Shown: in pieces, positions 36,324 through 46,847 of the stretch | Layout of the letters: every line of letters starts with the position of its first letter | Position numbering within the stretch: the first letter of the stretch is position 1 | Assembly (NCBI RefSeq): GCF_003400205.1 | Contig: NZ_QUQV01000005.1 | Location: 248,001-312,000, forward strand | Direction: 5' to 3' | Source: Bacillus sp. HNG | GTDB taxonomy: Bacteria; Bacillota; Bacilli; Bacillales; Bacillaceae_L | Length of the DNA stretch: 64,000 nucleotides | Notes under the pieces: model-generated | The model's input: only the letters and a program-made list of their open reading frames with translations | The model's database searches: none | What the model was told of the DNA's origin: nothing | Position numbers and translations under genes: made by a program

Positions 36324-38222
36324 TTAACGCACCCCCATTTCTTGTTGTAATTGGTGTAAAAACGCAAAACAATTCGTACCAATATGGATAAAGTCGTTTA
36401 TTCCTACGTTTCGATAGAATTCTTCATTTTCTTGTTTCCCCGCGATAAACATGCAAACACCTGGGTTCAATTTTTTTAAATCATTGCATATATCAGTGGC
36501 CATTTCCTTGTAAGAGTCATCTTTCCCGCAAATAATATAGGTTGTTAGATTCATTGTTTTGGCGCCTTCAATCGCATCTCTTGCTGTTAAGTATCCATCG
36601 TTTTTTATGACCTGGAAGCCACCCGCTTCAAAAAATCCTGTAATAAAATCAGCTCTTGGTTTATGTTCTGGTATAGAACCTAAATTAATTAAACCGACTT
36701 TAGGTTGCTCACCAGAAGTTTCAAGATACTGCTCAGATGCTTGTCGAAGTTGCTCAAAGCTTTCTGAAATTCTTACCGGTGATATACGGTTGATGGATAT
36801 AACCGCTTCATTACTTTCATATATTGATTTTGTTTTGGTGTATGGGATGGGCTTTTCCTGGATATTTGCATACATATTTGTACCGACTATTTTTTCTTTT
36901 CGATCGTTCACATTTTTTTGTCTTTCTTGTAAAACTAATGAGATCCTTTCTTGAACCGTTCCTGCTTTCAACGCTTCAAGCATTCCACCCTCTGATTCAA
37001 TTTCGTTTAACAACTCCCATGCTTTTTCTGCCAGTTCATGGGTCAATGTTTCCACATACCAAGAACCGCCCGCGGGATCAATCACCTTATTTAGGAAGGA
37101 TTCTTCACGAAGAATAGATTGCGTATTTCTAGCAATCCTTCTTGAAAAAGAATCTGAGGTTTTGATTGGTTCATCAAACGCTGAAACATGGAGGCTATCA
37201 ATTCCGCCTACAATTGCAGAAAATGCTTCTATTGTCGAACGTAGCATATTAACATAAGGATCATAAATCGTTTTCGTAAATGCAGATGTTCTTGCATGGA
37301 TATACATTTTACAAGAATCTTCATTTCCTCCATATGCTTCAATGATTGTCTTCCAAAGAATTTTGGCAGCTCTTAATTTGGCAATTTCCATAAAAACATT
37401 GGAACCAATTGAAAAAGAAAATGTCATTCGTGGGGCAATTTGATCAACAGTAAGCCCTCTATCTAGTAATTCGCTCATATATTCAATGGCAGTACCCATT
37501 GTAAAAGCAAGTTCTTGAACTGCACTTGCACCACCATTATGGTATGGTTCTCCTTTTACAAGAATCGTTCTTAACTTTGGTTGATTTTCCATCACCCATT
37601 CTACGGATTCTGCTAATTGGTCATAGGCAGCTTTTGGTTTCATAGATAACTGCCCCGTTTCCACTAATATTGCAAGTGGATCCATACCGATTGTTCCAGT
37701 TAAAGATTCTGTTTTTACGTGTGATTGGATAAGTGATAAAAATACTAACAAGTCAGTTTGAGCATCGATTAGGAGAGGCGAATTAGTCAGTGAAATTCCG
37801 TTGAATGCCTTCTCAATATCTTCTTCTGTATGTAATGCAAGCCCCTTATACGAGCCATTTTTCGGTTGCAAGGTAAAATGAATCATCGTTTGACCGTTTT
37901 GAAGGGCTTCCCTAATTACAGTGTTAAACTCCTCAGGCGTTTTTAAGTCTATTTCCTGACTAACATGCCACGGTTGATTTAAATAACCTGTGAGTTTTGA
38001 GCCACGCACTCTTGAGCCTTCACCAGGCATATCGTTTAGAAACGGTATTTTCTGAACATCTTTCTTCGTATAAATAGGTTTCAGTGTAATTTTTTCATAG
38101 GTTTGTTTATGTAATTTTTCAATGGGTTTTCCTTTTAATGATTTTTCAGCTTCCTGTTGCCATGTCTCGTAATCTATGGTCGGGAAGATAATATTCTGGA
38201 ATTCTTTCGATTGTTTCGTCAC
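36324..38222 (-). CDS. mutA: Methylmalonyl-CoA mutase small subunit
   Basis: 632 residues, alike in fold to MutB but without a working cobalamin motif: at the place of DGHDRG it reads IPEHKPRADF, typical for the non-catalytic beta subunit. Barrel signatures remain (SRVRGSKLTGYLNQPWHVSQ, STIEAFSAIVGGIDSLHVSAFDE). It forms a heterodimer with MutB. The start is a GTG with GGGG 9 nt upstream. First gene of the mut operon, with a promoter and a strong cre match upstream. Its place next to bkdB joins isoleucine and valine oxidation to propionyl-CoA use. Confidence 0.93.
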   Translation of the reverse strand: MTKQSKEFQNIIFPTIDYETWQQEAEKSLKGKPIEKLHKQTYEKITLKPIYTKKDVQKIPFLNDMPGEGSRVRGSKLTGYLNQPWHVSQEIDLKTPEEFNTVIREALQNGQTMIHFTLQPKNGSYKGLALHTEEDIEKAFNGISLTNSPLLIDAQTDLLVFLSLIQSHVKTESLTGTIGMDPLAILVETGQLSMKPKAAYDQLAESVEWVMENQPKLRTILVKGEPYHNGGASAVQELAFTMGTAIEYMSELLDRGLTVDQIAPRMTFSFSIGSNVFMEIAKLRAAKILWKTIIEAYGGNEDSCKMYIHARTSAFTKTIYDPYVNMLRSTIEAFSAIVGGIDSLHVSAFDEPIKTSDSFSRRIARNTQSILREESFLNKVIDPAGGSWYVETLTHELAEKAWELLNEIESEGGMLEALKAGTVQERISLVLQERQKNVNDRKEKIVGTNMYANIQEKPIPYTKTKSIYESNEAVISINRISPVRISESFEQLRQASEQYLETSGEQPKVGLINLGSIPEHKPRADFITGFFEAGGFQVIKNDGYLTARDAIEGAKTMNLTTYIICGKDDSYKEMATDICNDLKKLNPGVCMFIAGKQENEEFYRNVGINDFIHIGTNCFAFLHQLQQEMGVR

Positions 38223-38239
38223 AAGGCTTTCCCCTCTTT

Positions 38240-38293
38240 CGAAATCGTTTTCAACTATAATTTAATTTTAGTATATATATTGGGTTGTCGCAA
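38240..38293 (-). promoter_or_regulatory. mutA promoter with cre site
   Basis: On the - strand TTGCGA (38288-38293) and TAAAAT (38265-38270) are 17 bp apart. TGAAAACGATTTCG at 38240-38253 matches the CcpA consensus TGWAANCGNTNWCA at every fixed position but the last. It lies downstream of the start point, a position suited to roadblock repression by CcpA when glucose is present. Confidence 0.7.
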
Positions 38294-38316
38294 TGAATAG
38301 ATGGAAGATTAAAAAA

Positions 38317-38577
38317 GGTCTTGGGGCATGCGTCTTCGATTTTTGTCCTAGTTTGTAACGTTAGATTGGTTTTGCGGGACATGCTCCTTCTTATTTCGCG
38401 GTAGCGTGTACCACTAGATTGGTCTTGCGGGGCATACTTCCTTCTTGTTTGTCCTAGCGTGTACCTCTAGGACCATCTTACGGTGCATACTTCTTGAAAT
38501 TCCGAGTTAGAATGTACCTCTAGAAAAGCCTTACGCCACATGCTTCCTTCAATTATTATGCTAGCATGTAAAGATAG
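38317..38577. repeat. Degenerate 53-bp tandem repeat, five units
   Basis: Units start at 38317 (51 bp), 38368 (53), 38421 (53), 38474 (53) and 38527 (51). Shared marks are a KTCTTGCGG-like start, a GCATACTTC-like block and GTGTACCTCTAG near the end. In unit 3, GTCCTAG and CTAGGAC form a 7-bp stem. The period is not a multiple of three and no long frame crosses it, so it is not coding. It fills the gap between bkdB and mutA. Confidence 0.8.
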
Positions 38578-38641
38578 TTCCCTTTCACCATACTCGCCAG
38601 TTGAAAAAATCATATTATACCTCATTAGAATTTTTCTCCAC

Positions 38642-38674
38642 ATAAAAAAAAGACACTGCATTGCAATGTCTTTA
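38642..38674 (-). terminator. Terminator of the bkd operon
   Basis: AAAGACATTGCA / TGCAGTGTCTTT (one mismatch) is followed by eight Ts on the - strand. The bkdB stop codon lies in the stem. Confidence 0.88.
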
Positions 38675-39955
38675 GTAAATAGATGTATTTTCTTTAGAAG
38701 TATTCTCGATGATTTCCTTTACTCGTGCAAGGAAGCGGCCGCAAACTAGGCCATCCAACACACGATGGTCAAGTGACATACAGAGGTTCACCATGTGACG
38801 AACCGCAATCATGCCATCGATGATAACTGGTCGTTGCACGATGGATTCCACCTGTAAAATCGCTGCCTGCGGATAATTGATTATCCCCATCGACTGAACA
38901 GAACCAAACGAACCTGTATTATTTACTGTGAATGTACCACCCTGCATATCATCTGCTGATAGTTTTCCAGCTCGTACTTTAGCAGCTAGCTCAGTAATCT
39001 CTCTTGCAATTCCCTTAATTGATTTCTCATCCGCATTCTTAATCACAGGAACAAAGAGAGCATCCTCTGTTGCAACCGCAATTGAAATATTAATATCTTT
39101 TTTCTGAATAATTTTATCTCCCGCCCACATTGAATTAATTTGTGGGAACTCCTTAAGTGCTTGAGCAACGGCTTTTACGAAGAAGGCAAAAAATGTAAGA
39201 TTGAAGCCTTCCTTTTGTTTAAAATCATTTTTAATTGAATTTCTATATTGAACCATTTTTGTTGCATCGACTTCAACCATTGTCCAAGCATGAGGAATCT
39301 CATGCTTGCTACGAAGCATGTTTGATGCAATTGCCTTTCGAACACCTGTTACAGGAATTTCAACATCGCCAGCTGTTACAGGTACCGTTGGTGCAGGTGT
39401 TGGTTTTGTAGTTCGTTCACTTGTCACTTGCTGAACCGTAGCTTGAGTTGTCACTTTTTCAACTTTCTGACCAGCAATTGGAATTTGTCCAGACTCGATT
39501 AATTTTTGCAGGTCTTTACGGGTAATTCTTCCACCTGCACCCGTCCCTTGTACCTGCGCAAGATCAATATTATGTTCCTGTGAAAGCTTTAGAACAGCAG
39601 GTGAATATCGTAATTTTTTCGTCGTATCACTTGGCTCAGCAGACACATTTACAGCCTTTTCAAGAGTTTCTTCTTTTACAGTTGGTTGAGGTGCCGTTTG
39701 TTCAGTTCCAGCACCAACAGTTTCAATGACGCAAATCACCTCACCTACTGCTAGCGTTTCTCCTTCTTCCGCAATAAGCTCTGTAATAGTTCCTGAAAAA
39801 GAGGAAGGTACTTCTGCATTTACTTTATCTGTCATTACTTCAGCTAAAGGATCATATTTGTTTACGGTATCCCCAACTGCTACAAGCCATTTACTAATCG
39901 TCCCCTCTGTAACACTCTCACCAAGCTGGGGCATTGTTATTTTTTCAGTTGCCAC
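38672..39955 (-). CDS. bkdB: Branched-chain keto-acid dehydrogenase E2 (dihydrolipoyl transacylase)
   Basis: 427 residues. Lipoyl domain at residues 1-~78 with the lipoyl lysine at 44 (EVMTDKVNAEVPS). A Pro/Ala/Glu-rich linker and the E1/E3-binding domain follow (LRYSPAVLKLSQEHNIDL ... GAGGRITRKDL, ~115-155). The acyltransferase core is in the last ~225 residues and has the catalytic DHRVLDG. It accepts acyl groups from E1 and forms branched-chain acyl-CoA. The start is a GTG with GGAGG 8 nt upstream. Last gene of the operon. Confidence 0.95.
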   Translation of the reverse strand: MATEKITMPQLGESVTEGTISKWLVAVGDTVNKYDPLAEVMTDKVNAEVPSSFSGTITELIAEEGETLAVGEVICVIETVGAGTEQTAPQPTVKEETLEKAVNVSAEPSDTTKKLRYSPAVLKLSQEHNIDLAQVQGTGAGGRITRKDLQKLIESGQIPIAGQKVEKVTTQATVQQVTSERTTKPTPAPTVPVTAGDVEIPVTGVRKAIASNMLRSKHEIPHAWTMVEVDATKMVQYRNSIKNDFKQKEGFNLTFFAFFVKAVAQALKEFPQINSMWAGDKIIQKKDINISIAVATEDALFVPVIKNADEKSIKGIAREITELAAKVRAGKLSADDMQGGTFTVNNTGSFGSVQSMGIINYPQAAILQVESIVQRPVIIDGMIAVRHMVNLCMSLDHRVLDGLVCGRFLARVKEIIENTSKENTSIY

Positions 39956-39983
39956 TCATAAAACCTCCTCTGTATAGTAGCAA

Positions 39984-40967
39984 TTAGAATTCTGCAAGCT
40001 CTCTCATTGCCTTTTCTACTTTATCTGGATTGACCATAAAGTATTTTTCCATCGTTGGTGCATATGGCATTGCAGGTACATCTGGTCCGGCAAGTCGCTT
40101 AATTGGGGCATCTAAATCAAACAAGCAGTTTTCAGCAATGATGGCAGCAACTTCCCCCATAATGCTTCCTTCTTTATTGTCTTCCGTTACCAATAGCACT
40201 TTACCCGTTTTCGAAGCTGCTTCAATGATTGCTTCTTTATCTAGCGGATAAACTGTACGTAAATCAAGGATATGTGCCTGAATGCCATCTTTCGCGAGGC
40301 GCTCTGCAGCCTGTAAAGCAAAGTGAACACATAAACCGTACGTAATAACCGTGATATCCTCTCCCTCACGCTTCACATCTGCTTTACCAATTGGTAATAC
40401 ATAATCATCTTCAGGTACTTCACCTTTGATTAAGCGATAAGCACGCTTATGTTCAAAAAATAACACTGGATCTTCATCACGAATTGCCGCCTTCAGCAAG
40501 CCTTTTACATCATAAGGGGTAGAAGGCATCACAATTTTTAATCCTGGTTGGTTGGCAAAAACCGCTTCAACAGATTGTGAGTGGTAAAGTGCCCCATGTA
40601 CACCTCCACCATAAGGAGCTCTAATTGTGATTGGGCAATTCCAATCATTGTTTGAACGGTATCGAATTTTAGCCGCTTCAGAGATAATTTGATTGACTGC
40701 AGGCATAATAAAATCTGCAAACTGCATTTCTGCAATAGGTCTCATTCCATACATGGCTGCACCTATACCAACCCCTGCAATAGCTGACTCAGCTAAAGGG
40801 GTGTCCATTACTCGTTGCTCGCCAAATTGTTCATAAAGTCCATTTGTCGCCTTAAATACTCCGCCTTTTTTCCCTACATCCTCACCTAGGATAAAAACCT
40901 TAGGATCTCGTTCCATTTCTTCTCGAATTGCCATTGTTACGGCATCAATATATGAAATTACAGGCAT
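39984..40967 (-). CDS. bkdAB: Branched-chain keto-acid dehydrogenase E1 beta subunit
   Basis: 327 residues. E1-beta signatures are [27 protein letters not shown]-like at the N-terminus (here [19 protein letters not shown]), [42 protein letters not shown] and the C-terminal transketolase domain ending [20 protein letters not shown]. With E1 alpha it binds thiamine diphosphate and decarboxylates branched 2-keto acids. AAGGGGG precedes the ATG. The gap to bkdAA is 12 bp and to bkdB 28 bp. Confidence 0.95.
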   Translation of the reverse strand: [327 protein letters not shown]

Positions 40968-40979
40968 TCTTTTTCCCCC

Positions 40980-41975
40980 TTACTGTTCCGCGTAAACATG
41001 TTTAAGTGCATATTCCGGCTCTGCATATGGTGCATTTTCTGCATAATCGGTCGCTTCATTAACTAGTCCTGCAACACGTTCTCCAATTTCCTTTTCTTTC
41101 TCCTCATCTAAAACTTCGATTTCCTTTAAATAATTTGCAAAAGAAAGGATTGGATCATTCTTTTTCGCTTCTGCCACTTCTTCCCGTTCACGGTATGCAC
41201 GATCATCATCATCCGAAGAGTGTGCAGTTAAACGGTATGAGACAGTTTCAACTAAGGTCGGACCTTCACCTCGACGACCTCTATCCGCTGCTTCTTTAAC
41301 TGCTTTGTATACTTCTAGTGGGTCATTTCCATCCACCGTTACACCTGGCATTCCATATCCAATGGCACGGTCAGAAATTTTTTCGCAAGCTACTTGCTTT
41401 TCATAAGGGACTGAAATGGCGTATTTATTGTTCTCACACATGAAGATGACTGGAAGCTTATGAACCGCTGCGAAGTTCGCACCTTCATGGAAATCTCCCT
41501 GATTTGAAGAACCTTCTCCAAATGTCACAAATGTAACTAAATCCTTTCCTTCCATTCTTCCCCCGAGCGCAACACCGACGGCATGTGGAACCTGAGTTGT
41601 TACAGGAGATGAACCCGTTACAATTCGATTTTTCTTTTGTCCAAAATGACCTGGCATTTGACGTCCACCCGAATTCGGGTCTTCTGCCTTCGCAAATCCA
41701 GATAACATTAATTCCTTTGCTGTCATTCCGAATGTCAAAACCACTCCCATGTCGCGGTAATATGGCAATACATAATCTTTTTCACGGTCAAGTGCAAAGG
41801 CTGCACCTACTTGGGCCGCTTCCTGCCCTTGGCAGGAAATAACAAATGGAATTTTTCCAGCGCGGTTTAACAACCACATTCTTTCATCTATTTTTCTAGC
41901 TAACAGCATGGTTTCATACATTTCAAGAACTGCATCATCACTTAAACCCAATGCTTGATGACGATTTTCGGTCAT
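40980..41975 (-). CDS. bkdAA: Branched-chain keto-acid dehydrogenase E1 alpha subunit
   Basis: 331 residues. The thiamine diphosphate motif is FGEGSSNQGDFHEGANFA ... ENNKYAIS (residues ~155-190). The phosphorylation-loop region YRLTAHSSDDDDRAYR and PVTTQVPHAVGVALGGRM are also typical. It carries the decarboxylation site of the complex together with BkdAB. GGGAGG stands about 8 nt before the ATG. It lies 79 bp after lpdV; that gap shows no terminator. Confidence 0.95.
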   Translation of the reverse strand: MTENRHQALGLSDDAVLEMYETMLLARKIDERMWLLNRAGKIPFVISCQGQEAAQVGAAFALDREKDYVLPYYRDMGVVLTFGMTAKELMLSGFAKAEDPNSGGRQMPGHFGQKKNRIVTGSSPVTTQVPHAVGVALGGRMEGKDLVTFVTFGEGSSNQGDFHEGANFAAVHKLPVIFMCENNKYAISVPYEKQVACEKISDRAIGYGMPGVTVDGNDPLEVYKAVKEAADRGRRGEGPTLVETVSYRLTAHSSDDDDRAYREREEVAEAKKNDPILSFANYLKEIEVLDEEKEKEIGERVAGLVNEATDYAENAPYAEPEYALKHVYAEQ

Positions 41976-42054
41976 GAAAATACCTCCCTAAAAAATCATT
42001 ATTAACTAATCGGACAAGCCCGCCATATTAAAAAATATTAGTAGCGTGAATAAT

Positions 42055-43476
42055 TTATGCGTGTATTGCCTTTCCATCAACAGCTAAAGCTGCCTCTCCA
42101 ATTGCTTCAGATAAGGTTGGGTGTGGATGGATTGTGTGGGCAATCTCCCAAGGTGTTGCATCTAGTACTCTCGCTAGACCAGCCTCTGATATCATATCTG
42201 TTACGTGTGGACCAATCATATGAACTCCTAATAAATCATCTGTTAGTTCATCAACAACCAATTTTACAAACCCATCAGACTCCCCAAAAACAAGTGCTTT
42301 TCCGATTGCTCTAAATGGAAATTTACCTACTTTAACAGTAAAGCCTTTCTCTTTTGCTTCTGCTTCAGTAAATCCAACACTAGCAACCTCGGGATTACTG
42401 TATACACATTTTGAAACGAGCGAATAATCCATCGGCGAAGGATTTTCACCTGCAATATGCTCAACAGCAACAATTCCCTCATGAGAAGCTACATGTGCAA
42501 GTTGTAGCCCACCAATGACATCGCCAATCGCATAAATATGGGATTCTTTTGTTTGGAAGAATTCATTTGTTGTAACATATCCTTTTTCCAAAACAATCTC
42601 CGTATTATCAAGGCCAATATTTTCAACATTTGCTTGTCGGCCAACAGAAACAAGCACCTTGTCCGCAGAAAAAGATTTAGCTTCACTTTTAAGTTCTGCT
42701 TTAATCGTAATCCCTTCTCCTTTTTCAAGTGTCTCGGGTAAAACTTTCGCACCCGTTACAACTTTTACACCTTTTTTCTTAAGCAACCGCTGCATTTCCT
42801 TCGAAATTTCATGATCCTCCGTAGGAAGAATACGATCGGCATATTCAAGCACTGTTACTTGGACCCCAAAATCGTGAAGCATTGATGCCCATTCTATTCC
42901 GATCACACCCCCACCAACGATGATCATTGAATTTGGAAGACGATCCATTTGTAAAGCTTCATCAGAGGTTAACACATATTCGCCATCTATTTCGAGTCCA
43001 GGTAATGACCTTGGTCTAGAGCCTGTTGCAATAATGACGTTTTTAGGAATGAGCATTTCATTCTCTTCGCCGTTGTTCATTTCAACAGAAATGGTTCCAG
43101 GCATTGGTGAAAAGATTGACGGACCTAAAATTCGTCCATAGCCCTCAATCACATCAATTTTCCCTTGTTTCATTAAATGCTGGACACCTTTATATAGTTG
43201 TTCAGTGATCTTATTTTTTCGGTCCTGGACTTTTGAAAAATCAAGCGAAACATCCTTTGTGATGACTCCAAATTCTTCACTTCTCTTTGTAGTTGCATAT
43301 ACTTCTGCACTTCTTAAAAGTGCCTTACTCGGAATACAGCCTGCATGCAAACAGGTACCACCTAGCTTCCCTTTTTCTACAACTGCCACCTTTAGTTCAA
43401 GCTGTGAGGCACGAATGGCAGCCACATAACCACCGGTGCCGCCACCTAATATCACTAAATCATATTCCTTTGACAT
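42055..43476 (-). CDS. lpdV: Dihydrolipoamide dehydrogenase of the Bkd complex
   Basis: 473 residues. FAD loop LVILGGGTGGYVAAIRASQL; redox-active disulfide GGTCLHAGCIPSKALL; NAD loop IIVGGGVIGIEWASML; second FAD contact YAIGDVIGGLQLAHVASHEG; and the interface His-Glu pair in HTIHPHPTLSEAIGEAAL. It re-oxidises the E2 lipoyl group with NAD. The last four or five residues (GKAIHA) extend the interface domain. AGGAAGGTG precedes the ATG. It is 15 bp after buk in the ptb-bkdB operon, hence lpdV rather than pdhD. Confidence 0.95.
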   Translation of the reverse strand: MSKEYDLVILGGGTGGYVAAIRASQLELKVAVVEKGKLGGTCLHAGCIPSKALLRSAEVYATTKRSEEFGVITKDVSLDFSKVQDRKNKITEQLYKGVQHLMKQGKIDVIEGYGRILGPSIFSPMPGTISVEMNNGEENEMLIPKNVIIATGSRPRSLPGLEIDGEYVLTSDEALQMDRLPNSMIIVGGGVIGIEWASMLHDFGVQVTVLEYADRILPTEDHEISKEMQRLLKKKGVKVVTGAKVLPETLEKGEGITIKAELKSEAKSFSADKVLVSVGRQANVENIGLDNTEIVLEKGYVTTNEFFQTKESHIYAIGDVIGGLQLAHVASHEGIVAVEHIAGENPSPMDYSLVSKCVYSNPEVASVGFTEAEAKEKGFTVKVGKFPFRAIGKALVFGESDGFVKLVVDELTDDLLGVHMIGPHVTDMISEAGLARVLDATPWEIAHTIHPHPTLSEAIGEAALAVDGKAIHA

Positions 43477-43491
43477 AACCTGTTCACCTTC

Positions 43492-44601
43492 CTATTTTAA
43501 GACAGGGGTCCGGAGTTGCTTTCCGGGATATTCTTTTTCCTTCTCTTCCCCACGGAGTACACGTAATGCACCCTCTGCTAATGCCTGTAATTCGTTCTCA
43601 CCTGGTTGAATGATGACGTCCGCTATCCAGTTTACATGGTTGGAAATTTCGGAAATAAATTCATTCCCAAATGCCAATCCACCGGTTAAAATAATCGCAT
43701 CAACACGCCCAGATAGAGCTGCACTTGCCGCTCCTATTTCTTTAGCGATTTGGTACGCCATTGCCTTGTAGACTAGCCTCGCCCTCTCGTCTCCTCTTTC
43801 AATCATTCTTTCGACTTCAACAGCATCGTTGGTACCAAGATATCCAACTAAACCACCTTGACCAACCAGTTTTTTCATAATTTCTTCACGGAAGTACTGA
43901 CCAGAAAAGCAAAGATCTATTAAATCCCCTGCAGGAACAGTCCCAGCCCGTTCTGGGCTAAATGGTCCGTCACCATGCAACCCATTATTAACGTCCACCA
44001 CTTTACCTTGCTTATGGACGCCAACTGTAATGCCACCGCCCATATGGGTAACGATCAAATTCATTTCTTCATAGGTTTTACCGAGGTCCTTCGCAACTCT
44101 TCTCGCAACTGCCTTTTGATTTAAAGCATGAAAAATGCTTCTTCTTTCAATTAAATGAAAACCTGATATTCTAGCAATGGGTTCAAGTTCGTCAACAACA
44201 ACAGGATCGACGATATATGGCGGAATATTTAACCCAGATGCAATTTCATAAGCTAAAATCCCTCCAAGATTCGATGCATGCTGCCCTGCATAACCAATTC
44301 TCAAATCATGAAGCATCTCATCATTTACTTTATATGTTCCACCTTGTATTGGCTTTAATAATCCACCCCTACCGCAAACTGCGTTTAGTTTTGAAAAATT
44401 TATGCCTTCATTATCTAATGTTTCAAGAATCGTAGTCTTTCGAAATTCATATTGATCGATAATATTCTCATAAGCAGTTAATTCTGATCGATCATGCCGA
44501 ATTGTCTTCTCAAACACAGAACGTTCATTATCATAGACGCCGATTTTTGTGGATGTTGATCCTGGATTGATCACGAGAATCCGATATTCTTTGTCATGCA
44601 A
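43492..44601 (-). CDS. buk: Butyrate kinase
   Basis: 369 residues of the acetokinase family: [16 protein letters not shown] (phosphate-1 loop), [23 protein letters not shown] (phosphate-2 and adenosine) and [15 protein letters not shown]. It makes ATP from butyryl- or branched acyl-phosphate formed by Ptb. The start is a TTG with GGAGG 8 nt upstream. The 126 bp after bcd carry no clear terminator, so it stays in the operon. Confidence 0.94.
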   Translation of the reverse strand: MHDKEYRILVINPGSTSTKIGVYDNERSVFEKTIRHDRSELTAYENIIDQYEFRKTTILETLDNEGINFSKLNAVCGRGGLLKPIQGGTYKVNDEMLHDLRIGYAGQHASNLGGILAYEIASGLNIPPYIVDPVVVDELEPIARISGFHLIERRSIFHALNQKAVARRVAKDLGKTYEEMNLIVTHMGGGITVGVHKQGKVVDVNNGLHGDGPFSPERAGTVPAGDLIDLCFSGQYFREEIMKKLVGQGGLVGYLGTNDAVEVERMIERGDERARLVYKAMAYQIAKEIGAASAALSGRVDAIILTGGLAFGNEFISEISNHVNWIADVIIQPGENELQALAEGALRVLRGEEKEKEYPGKQLRTPVLK

Positions 44602-44727
44602 GATTGAAACCTCCAGTACTTAAATGCAGTCCTACGATTGTTTTACTATCTCCTATTGCAACTATGAATGGCAAAAAGGTAAAAAGGAGGAAAAGCGTAA
44701 TCTGCCTTCCCCCATCTAAAAGTCCTA

Positions 44728-45825
44728 TTACTTTCTACGACTTAAAATGTGGTGTCCATTTTGTAAAAATTGGCTTCTTGAATTTCTCATTCTTTCAATG
44801 CGCTCTTCTGCTAAACGATCAGCAGCCTGATACGTAGGAATCCCATCTCTTTTCGCAATCTCAATTACTTTTTCAATTGTGTCGTACAGTGATTCAACCT
44901 TCTTCAGTGCACGTTCTTGATTGTACCCGTATAATTCGTCAGCCACATTAATAACTCCACCAGCATTAATCACATAGTCTGGAGCGTAAACAATTCCTAA
45001 TTCATGGATCATATCTCCATGACGAGGTTCTTTTAGCTGATTGTTAGCCGAGCCCGCAATGACTCTCGCCTTTAATTGCGGAATAGTTTCATCATTTACT
45101 GTTGCACCTAGTGCGCAAGGTGCATAAATGTCACACTCGACACTATAAATCTCGTCAGGGTCTACTGCTTTTGCCCCGAAGTCTCTTACTGCCCGGAGAG
45201 CAGAATCTTTATTAATGTCAGTTACAATTAAATTCGCTCCCTCTTCATGAAGGTATTTACAAAGTGTGTATGCTACATTTCCAACTCCTTGAACCGCAAC
45301 TGTCTTTCCTTCAAGTGAATCAGTACCAAACGCTTCTTTGGCTGCAGCTTTCATTCCGCGGTATACACCAAATGCAGTTACTGGAGAGGGGTTTCCGGAA
45401 GATCCAAACGCAGGTGATATCCCTGTTACAAAATCGGTTTCTTCGTGGATAATGTCCATATCCGCAACTGTCGTACCTACATCTTCTGCTGTAATATAAC
45501 GACCATTAAGACCTTGGATATAACGTCCAAATGCACGGAACATTTCTTCGTTCTTATCCTTGCGAGGATCGCCAATAATAACAGTTTTGCCTCCGCCAAG
45601 ATTAAGTCCAGCAGCAGCATTTTTATAGGTCATGCCTTTTGCCAGTCTTAATGCATCTACAATCGCATCTTCCTCTGAAGCGTATGTCCACATACGAGTA
45701 CCACCAAGTGCAGGTCCTAATGTTGTATCATGTATCGCAATAATCGCCTTTAAACCAGATTGTTTGTCCTGACAAAATACTAATTGCTCATAATCAAATT
45801 TTTCCATGTAAGAAAAGATTTCCAT
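44728..45825 (-). CDS. bcd: Branched-chain amino acid (leucine) dehydrogenase
   Basis: 365 residues, alike to B. subtilis Bcd in almost every block. It deaminates leucine, valine and isoleucine with NAD. The catalytic Lys lies in [14 protein letters not shown] and the second in [20 protein letters not shown]. The NAD loop is [22 protein letters not shown] stands 9 nt before the ATG. Second gene after ptb (34 bp), giving the keto acids for the Bkd complex. Confidence 0.96.
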   Translation of the reverse strand: MEIFSYMEKFDYEQLVFCQDKQSGLKAIIAIHDTTLGPALGGTRMWTYASEEDAIVDALRLAKGMTYKNAAAGLNLGGGKTVIIGDPRKDKNEEMFRAFGRYIQGLNGRYITAEDVGTTVADMDIIHEETDFVTGISPAFGSSGNPSPVTAFGVYRGMKAAAKEAFGTDSLEGKTVAVQGVGNVAYTLCKYLHEEGANLIVTDINKDSALRAVRDFGAKAVDPDEIYSVECDIYAPCALGATVNDETIPQLKARVIAGSANNQLKEPRHGDMIHELGIVYAPDYVINAGGVINVADELYGYNQERALKKVESLYDTIEKVIEIAKRDGIPTYQAADRLAEERIERMRNSRSQFLQNGHHILSRRK

Positions 45826-45859
45826 TTTGTAGTACCTCCAAAGAATGATGATTAGTTGA

Positions 45860-46765
45860 TTATTTGTTAGCAGAGCAAACTGCTAACGCTAATGAATATA
45901 ATTTGCTTCTTGCAGAGTCAGCCCTCGAAGTTAAAACAATAGGTGCAGAAGCACCCGCGATAACTGCCCCTACCTCTGCTTTTGCAAAGTAAACCAATGA
46001 TTTATATAATGCATTTCCAACTTCAATTGTTGGAACTAGCAAAATATCGGCCTGTCCAGCCACTGCACTCGTAATTCCTTTGTGCTCGGCTGCGTGAATC
46101 GAAATGGCATTATCAAGCGCTAATGGTCCATCAACAATACAGTTTTGAATTTGGCCACGGTGGTTCATTTGGGTTAAAGCAGCTGCGTCTAAAGTTGCTT
46201 GCATTGCTGGATTCACCATTTCCACAGCAGCAATGGGTGCTACTTTTGGGGTGTCTATCCCAATTGAGTTTGCTACCTTAACCGCATTATTTAAAATTTG
46301 CATCTTTTCCTGTAGACCTGGAGCTATGTTCATAGCCGCATCAGTTACAATTACAAATCGGTCATAATCAGGTACTTCAAAAACAGCAACATGCGACAGA
46401 ACATTCCCTGTCCGCAGTCCATATTCTTTATGCAAAACGGCTTTTAGTATGGTTGATGTCGGAATATTTCCTTTCATCAATACATCTGCTGCTCCTGTAT
46501 GAACCGCTTTTACAGCAGCCTTTGCTGCTTCTTCTTGTGTTGATGAATTTACAACATCTAGTACACCAGACTCTCGAATATTTCCCCCTTTTTCAGAAAG
46601 GATTTGTAGTATTTTTTCTTGATTACCAAACAATAAAAAACGGGCAAGCCTGTGATTTACAGCTTCGACAATCGCTTCAAGTACTTCTTCATCTTCAGCA
46701 GCTGCAACTGCAACGGTAACATGAGATCGTCCTGTAGCTTTTTTGATGAGATTAGTCAGCTTCAT
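45860..46765 (-). CDS. ptb: Phosphate butyryltransferase
   Basis: 301 residues. Signatures are [58 protein letters not shown] and the C-terminal [20 protein letters not shown]. It swaps CoA for phosphate on butyryl or branched acyl groups. It is the first gene of the seven-gene operon. A perfect-fit sigma-54 promoter and a cre-like site lie upstream, and the activator gene bkdR precedes it on the same strand. Confidence 0.94.
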   Translation of the reverse strand: MKLTNLIKKATGRSHVTVAVAAAEDEEVLEAIVEAVNHRLARFLLFGNQEKILQILSEKGGNIRESGVLDVVNSSTQEEAAKAAVKAVHTGAADVLMKGNIPTSTILKAVLHKEYGLRTGNVLSHVAVFEVPDYDRFVIVTDAAMNIAPGLQEKMQILNNAVKVANSIGIDTPKVAPIAAVEMVNPAMQATLDAAALTQMNHRGQIQNCIVDGPLALDNAISIHAAEHKGITSAVAGQADILLVPTIEVGNALYKSLVYFAKAEVGAVIAGASAPIVLTSRADSARSKLYSLALAVCSANK

Positions 46766-46818
46766 TCATTTTTACCTTCTTTTCGATCATAGTCCTGTCG
46801 TTTTTCATTTTTATATAA

Positions 46819-46834
46819 TGCAATAATCGTGCCA
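46819..46834 (-). promoter_or_regulatory. Sigma-54 promoter of the bkd operon
   Basis: TGGCACGATTATTGCA on the - strand equals the sigma-54 consensus TGGCAC-N5-TTGCA. It lies 54 bp before the ptb start. SigL RNA polymerase with BkdR would use it. Confidence 0.93.
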
Positions 46835-46847
46835 ATGCAAAATAAAA

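Noticed and set aside
36324-38222. Damaged methylmalonyl-CoA mutase with a lost B12 motif
   Set aside because: Loss of DGHDRG is the normal state of the small subunit in two-subunit mutases.
38317-38577. CRISPR array
   Set aside because: The 53-bp units are directly adjacent with no unique spacers, and no cas genes are nearby.
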